Positions 27,201 to 29,446 of a stretch of DNA of 29,446 nt are shown piece after piece. This DNA comes from an uncultured Actinomyces sp. GTDB lineage: Bacteria > Actinomycetota > Actinomycetes > Actinomycetales > Actinomycetaceae. The position numbers and the translations under genes are program-made. The notes beneath the pieces were generated by a model that did not search any database, had not been told where the DNA came from, and worked only from the letters and a program-made list of their open reading frames with translations. The stretch lies in assembly GCA_902373545.1 (NCBI GenBank), contig CABKMZ010000021.1, forward strand, positions 1-29,446, in the 5' to 3' direction. How positions within the stretch are numbered: the first letter of the stretch is position 1; the number at the start of each line of letters is the position of its first letter.

Positions 27201-28056
27201 CGGGGGCCGTGCCGACGATCTTGTCGGCGTTACCGGCGGCGATGCCGGCGACGTGCGTCCCGTGGAAGCCCGAGCCGCCCTCACGCGGGGAGGCATCGTT
27301 GTCACCGTCCGCGTAGTCGTAGGCGAAGGGGAACTTCTCGTTGACGTACACGCCGGTCGTGCCCTGCCCCAGCTTGGGCCGCAGGGCGTCCACGGCATCC
27401 TCGGACAGGGCGGGCGTGGCGGCCAGCGCGGGCGTGAATGCCTGGTGCGTCATGTCCACGCCCGTGTCAATGACGGCGATGACTGTGCCCTCGCCCTTCT
27501 GGGTGACCTGGTCGGTGCGCATCATGAGCTGGGCGCTCAGGTTCGCAGGGTCCTGCCCCTCCACCCTCGAGCCCCGGGTGCCGCCCTCGGCATCGACGAC
27601 GGCCACGTCGCTCACGTGCCCCTCGCGCTCAAGGAACGCGGCCGTGACGCCCGGGGCCTTGCGGATCGCGTCCAGCGACCCGGCGGGCGCCTTGAGGGCG
27701 AAGCCGTCCAGGACGTTGGCGTACTCGCGCTCCACGCTCACCGAGGCGTTTGGGAAAATCCCGGCCACGGCCTCGTTCACGGAGGACAGGGCCGCAGCGC
27801 GGTCGGTCCCATCGGCGAGCTGCACGATGATGCCGACGACACGCGCCGGGTCCTGGCCGGGCGAATCGGCCTCCTGCGTCTGCCCGTCCTTCGAGGTCAG
27901 CGCAGTATCGACGTCGCCCACCGGGGACGAGGCCGGGGTGTCCTGTGCGGGAAAGTGGCCTGGGAGCATCGGCGAGGCCACGGACGCTGGGCCCGTCACC
28001 GCGAGCGCGAGCGCGCCGACAAACGCCAGGAGGGAAGCTGGTTTCTTCATTGACAT
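24241..28056 (-). CDS. Secreted S8 subtilase with PA domain and cell-wall-binding repeats
   Basis: I start at MSMKKPASLLAF (28054-28056, 1271 aa) because GGAGAAGG lies just before it; the longer frame to 28110 lacks an RBS. The product has a signal peptide (to about 28), SPVGDVDTALTSKDG (44-58), an I9-like prodomain (about 73-150) and a catalytic domain with Asp197, His265, oxyanion Asn360 and Ser592. A PA insertion lies at about 435-540. Fn3/Ig-like domains follow, then about seven wall-binding repeats introduced by CVSPVGGHW...WWYVC. The last repeat ends in GALIG rather than the GVWxx of its relatives. About 890 bp (25392-26280) match the 8441-12289 gene at a constant offset with few differences, while both flanks are clearly diverged, so this part looks like a gene-conversion tract. 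It is the first protease of the array in transcription order within the window. Confidence 0.92.
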   Translation of the reverse strand: MSMKKPASLLAFVGALALAVTGPASVASPMLPGHFPAQDTPASSPVGDVDTALTSKDGQTQEADSPGQDPARVVGIIVQLADGTDRAAALSSVNEAVAGIFPNASVSVEREYANVLDGFALKAPAGSLDAIRKAPGVTAAFLEREGHVSDVAVVDAEGGTRGSRVEGQDPANLSAQLMMRTDQVTQKGEGTVIAVIDTGVDMTHQAFTPALAATPALSEDAVDALRPKLGQGTTGVYVNEKFPFAYDYADGDNDASPREGGSGFHGTHVAGIAAGNADKIVGTAPDAQIIVGKVTRTEDDALLDSALLASLDDMVVLHPDVINLSLGWTAGMDNEADSVYATVYKKLAEEGITVNAAAGNAFSTGYGNMSGKGLPYASDPDSSVMDEPATYPSVVAVGSVENALIRNAFTAAGMDIGYQRSRGMNGEKVAYFSDLPAGTYEYVDAGFASEEDVAALKEKFPNGLSGKIALVSRGKMTYQKKVENLYDLHPAGVLVYNNVSVGSLIIMNLTTQDVPAAFISQADGLAMLEAADHHLTMTEGQVLPQSTNYEASEFSAWGVSPDLRLKPEIAAPGGNVFSAIPNGAYEQTSGTSMATPQMAGISAIVLQRVQSDPLFASMSAREQADVVQNLIMGTARPLTDAAQTSGALYSPRKQGAGLVDALAATTSSVYPTVKGAPEPSRPKADLGDGTKGWHFDVVLHNLSDAPATYELGSQALSEIVDGGFFTEHSSDWRGRGVDIAFSGAASSAGEGASVTVPAGGEATVGVDVTPGAEFAQYVADNAPSGTFLDGFVRFASRTEGQPDLAVPFLGFYGDWGKAPIFDALASDGGAHTRASAIINGKTGDLLGYNPLVKAADRVGAPNAQRYVISRAEASGAPTVLEPRTGTLRSVHTLTSTYTNEAGEAVASVTNYRNWKSIYLTSTEENTWVEAYHDPTALDATADAFKDLPDGQYTLTIAARNDGPSPTEQSISYTFRLDTAAPVISELVYSGKDEGFVVTFDVTDDSPLAAVDLHDPADGLWFYRHVFTEDEGSVGADGRYAYHVEIPMSVIQQAWTDQGGTGDIIANPYILAWDYGLNPSEVFPINLPSGNPGTPSPCVSPVGGHWAKDATGWWYVCANETGYLAGGWFTIDGADYQFGPSGYMMTGFLKRPSGEWVYADATGALASGWVRDGVYGGPYWYYLDPATNVMRTGWLFDRGSWYYLGSSGNMHTGWIEVGGSWYYLDLTGAMRTGWLKQGDAWYYLGPDGVMLTDVQIINGRTYVFGPSGALIG

Positions 28057-28129
28057 AAGCCTTCTCCATTGAGTATCACAGACGACTGCTGCCGGTGTGG
28101 GCACCCCCACGTCGCAGCCGCCTGAGACT

Positions 28130-28157
28130 ACGCTACCGGAAAAGGCGAGAGTGACAA
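28130..28157 (-). promoter_or_regulatory. Promoter of the 24241-28056 subtilase
   Basis: On the minus strand TTGTCA (28152-28157), a 16-bp spacer and TAGCGT (28130-28135) form a promoter of the array type. The -10 lies 74 nt from the start codon. Confidence 0.6.
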
Positions 28158-28177
28158 TCTCAATCCCGCTTACTCAA

Positions 28178-28240
28178 CCGTTAAGCCCGACTGAATTGTC
28201 AAACGGGCCGGGCCCGGGAACGCGAAACGCTGCGTTCCCG
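28178..28240. repeat. 63-bp direct repeat, left copy (disrupted terminator)
   Basis: This segment is identical, base for base, to 28661-28723. In this copy the right arm of the hairpin is broken after GCGTTCCCG by about 15 extra bases containing the small palindrome CCTACTaccAGTAGG, after which GGCCCGGC resumes. It is probably a relic of an earlier gene 3' end. Confidence 0.85.
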
Positions 28241-28344
28241 TCCTACTACCAGTAGGGCCCGGCTGCGCATGGAGGGGTGCGGCCCCTCCCTTTCGTGTCG
28301 TTGTGGTGTGATGTGGCCTAGGGCGAGGTGTTGGCCGGGGTTGT

Positions 28345-28394
28345 GGGTTGTCTTCCGGGCTTGGGTTGTCTTCTGCTTGGGTTGTCTTCCGCTT
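28345..28394. repeat. Three 16-18 bp tandem repeats
   Basis: The units are GGGTTGTCTTCCGGGCTT, GGGTTGTCTTCTGCTT and GGGTTGTCTTCCGCTT, at 28345-28362, 28363-28378 and 28379-28394. They lie in a G/T-rich non-coding part. No function is evident. Confidence 0.7.
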
Positions 28395-28436
28395 GGGGCA
28401 CTTCGTGGCGTCTCATGTTGTGGTTCCTCAGAAATG

Positions 28437-28543
28437 TCGCACGTAATTCCCCGGCACGTATTTCAAACGTTGAAATCACATCGTTGGAATTCTGCGGTTT
28501 TCTCGATACCTATGAAAAGTTAGGGTACCCAAATTACGTGCGA
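28437..28543. repeat. 107-bp low-GC element bounded by 12-bp perfect inverted repeats
   Basis: TCGCACGTAATT (28437-28448) and AATTACGTGCGA (28532-28543) are perfect inverted 12-mers. The interior is clearly less GC-rich than the surroundings and contains another dyad, ATTTCAA-acg-TTGAAAT (28460-28476), plus a second GCACGTA. It could be a MITE-like element or a protein-binding site. No target-site duplication is seen at its ends. Confidence 0.65.
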
Positions 28544-28660
28544 GTTTTGGTTGATGAGGCGCCCAAGGCGAACTCCTGTGTTCGATCGTCGTCCCACGAC
28601 ACTGCCCACGATCCCCGGGACGCTTCGAACACCACCCCCACACCCCACAATGCGAAGAGC

Positions 28661-28723
28661 CCGTTAAGCCCGACTGAATTGTCAAACGGGCCGGGCCCGG
28701 GAACGCGAAACGCTGCGTTCCCG
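28661..28723. repeat. 63-bp direct repeat, right copy
   Basis: Exact copy of 28178-28240. Here it contains the left arm and half of the right arm of an intact terminator hairpin. Confidence 0.85.
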
Positions 28724-28732
28724 GGCCCGGCC
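28689..28732 (-). terminator. Terminator of the right-edge repeat-protein gene
   Basis: GGCCGGGCCCGGGAACGC (28689-28706) and GCGTTCCCGGGCCCGGCC (28715-28732) form a perfect 18-bp stem with an eight-base loop, 22 bp past the stop codon. On the minus strand CGTTTGACAATT follows. Confidence 0.8.
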
Positions 28733-28740
28733 GGTGCGTG

Positions 28741-29130
28741 TCAGGGGCGTCAGGTCACTTGACCCATGCGCCGTTGGCGTCCAGGTAGTACCAGGTGCCA
28801 CCCAGGTTGATCCAGCCGGTCTGCATGGCACCCGAGGCGTTCAGGTAGTACCAGGTACCGCCCAGGTCCAGCCATCCGGTCTTCATAGCACCCGAGGCGT
28901 TCAGGTAGTAGTAGGTTCCGCCCAGGTTCAGCCAGCCGGTCGCCATCGCGCCGTTGCCGTCCAGGTAGTACCAGGTACCACCCAGGTTCAGCCAGCCGGT
29001 CTGCATAGCGCCCGAGGCGTTCAGGTAGTACCAGGTACCGCCCAGGTCCAGCCATCCGGTCTTCATAGCGCCGTTGCCGTCCAGGTAGTACCAGGTGCCA
29101 CCCAGGTTCAGCCAGCCGGTCACCATGTAG
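28741..29130 (-). repeat. 60-bp tandem repeats encoding wall-binding units, with 180-bp higher-order period
   Basis: Units of exactly 60 bp repeat about six times. Each encodes a 20-residue GW...WYYL module. Modules three apart are more alike (KTGWLDL, QTGWLNL, ATGWLNL, then KTGWLDL, QTGWINL), giving a 180-bp super-repeat. Confidence 0.85.
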
Positions 29131-29446
29131 CCGTTCGCGTCGTGGTAGAACCAGGAGCCCTGGTCCATCACCCAGCCGGTGCGCATGTAGCCCCTGGCAT
29201 CGAAGCGGAAGACACGACGGTCAATCGTGACTGCAGTGTTCGCCGGGTAGGAACCGTCAGCATTGCGGTACCACCAGCCCATCGAGTCCTGCATCCAGGT
29301 GCCCGTGGGAGCGGGCTGCGGCTGGGGCTGGGGGTCCGGCTGCGGCTGGGGCTGCGGGTCCGGCTGGGGCTGCGGATCGGGCTGCGGCTGGGGGTCCGGC
29401 TGAGGCTGCGGGTCCGGCTGAGGCTGCGGGTCCGGCTGAGGCTGCG
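28755..29446 (-). CDS. C-terminal part of a secreted cell-wall-binding-repeat protein (5' end outside window)
   Basis: The minus-strand frame is open to the right edge and ends at 28755 with ANGAWVK and TGA. The visible part begins with a Pro/Gln/Asp linker of QPQPDP units (about 29318-29446). It continues with TGTWMQDSMGWWYRNADGSYPANT and a VTIDRRVFRFDARGYMRTGW unit. Six to seven almost identical 20-residue wall-binding repeats (GGTWYYLNASGAMQTGWLNL type) follow. Such tails hold secreted enzymes or adhesins on wall polymers. The linker type and the extreme regularity of the repeats differ from the five proteases, so this may be another class of protein; the catalytic or binding part is not in view. 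It has its own strong terminator. The ATG at 29292-29294 is internal and is not a start. Confidence 0.88.
   Translation of the reverse strand, partial: QPQPDPQPQPDPQPQPDPQPQPDPQPQPDPQPQPQPDPQPQPQPAPTGTWMQDSMGWWYRNADGSYPANTAVTIDRRVFRFDARGYMRTGWVMDQGSWFYHDANGYMVTGWLNLGGTWYYLDGNGAMKTGWLDLGGTWYYLNASGAMQTGWLNLGGTWYYLDGNGAMATGWLNLGGTYYYLNASGAMKTGWLDLGGTWYYLNASGAMQTGWINLGGTWYYLDANGAWVK
29318..29446 (-). repeat. 18-bp repeats encoding a QPQPDP linker, continuing past the window edge
   Basis: An 18-bp unit of the type GGCTGAGGCTGCGGGTCC recurs with small changes up to the last base and encodes a stiff Pro/Gln/Asp linker in the right-edge gene. Confidence 0.8.

Larger units (their letters stand above)
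28057..28754. other. 698-bp non-coding interval with promoter, broken terminator copy and repeats
   Basis: From left to right this stretch holds the leader and promoter of the 24241-28056 protease (28057-28157), a 63-bp repeat copy with a disrupted terminator hairpin (28178-28240), a G/T-rich stretch with a 16-bp tandem repeat (28345-28394) and a low-GC 107-bp dyad element (28437-28543). The second 63-bp copy (28661-28723) belongs to the terminator of the right-edge gene. Open frames within it have no RBS, no family likeness and no consistent codon use, so I call no gene. Confidence 0.7.

Noticed and set aside
28269..28762. Two overlapping open frames (84 and 144 codons) in the right-hand non-coding interval
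   Set aside because: They have no RBS and no family likeness, and they run through tandem repeats, the dyad element and the terminator of the neighbouring gene.
28741..29130. Regular repeats that could suggest a CRISPR array
   Set aside because: The 60-bp units are contiguous, in frame and translate to wall-binding modules; there are no unique spacers.

Overview
The window is GC-rich DNA with actinobacterial codon usage. Its five large secreted subtilases carry choline-binding-type (GW...WYYL) cell-wall repeats, and its promoters and GC-rich terminators fit a member of the Actinomycetaceae, such as an oral Schaalia/Actinomyces. That assignment is an inference from gene content; no rRNA or tRNA is present to confirm it.

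Region 1 (3-2831, + strand) holds most of a large membrane protein. It has an acidic Pro/Ala-rich N-terminus, a first membrane block, a kinase-like soluble domain and a C-terminal flippase-like (LPG_synthase_TM / UPF0104) membrane domain. Its 5' end probably lies outside the window.

Region 2 (about 2980-6830) has visibly lower GC and looks like an acquired defence island. A C5-cytosine DNA methyltransferase on the + strand converges on a two-gene minus-strand unit. That unit encodes a Fic-family AMP-transferase-like protein with a C-terminal winged helix and, 41 bp downstream, a probable restriction endonuclease of the SacI-like type. An AT-rich 8-bp inverted repeat in front of fic is a candidate operator.

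Region 3 (about 6950-28160, all minus strand) is a tandem array of seven related genes, each with its own promoter, RBS and hairpin terminator. Transcription runs from right to left. Five genes encode 1122-1274 or 1282 aa S8 subtilases with this layout: signal peptide, a conserved LPVGDxDxALTS segment, an I9-type prodomain, a catalytic domain (with a PA insertion in four of the five), Fn3/Ig-like domains and C-terminal wall-binding repeats. The last two genes (7684-8220 and 7023-7421) encode only the signal peptide plus the prodomain. They look like free-standing subtilase propeptides, and one has a lipobox. They could act as inhibitors or folding chaperones for the array, or be shortened relics of proteases. 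Promoter spacing is strikingly uniform (-10 boxes 71-76 nt from the start codons), and two non-adjacent proteases share a nearly identical block of about 890 bp with no indels, which suggests gene conversion.

Region 4 (28057-28754) is a non-coding stretch. It has an exact 63-bp direct repeat (a broken and an intact copy of a terminator), a tandem 16-bp repeat, and a 107-bp low-GC element bounded by 12-bp perfect inverted repeats. Region 5 (28755 to the right edge) is the C-terminus of one more wall-binding-repeat protein, whose 5' part lies outside the window.
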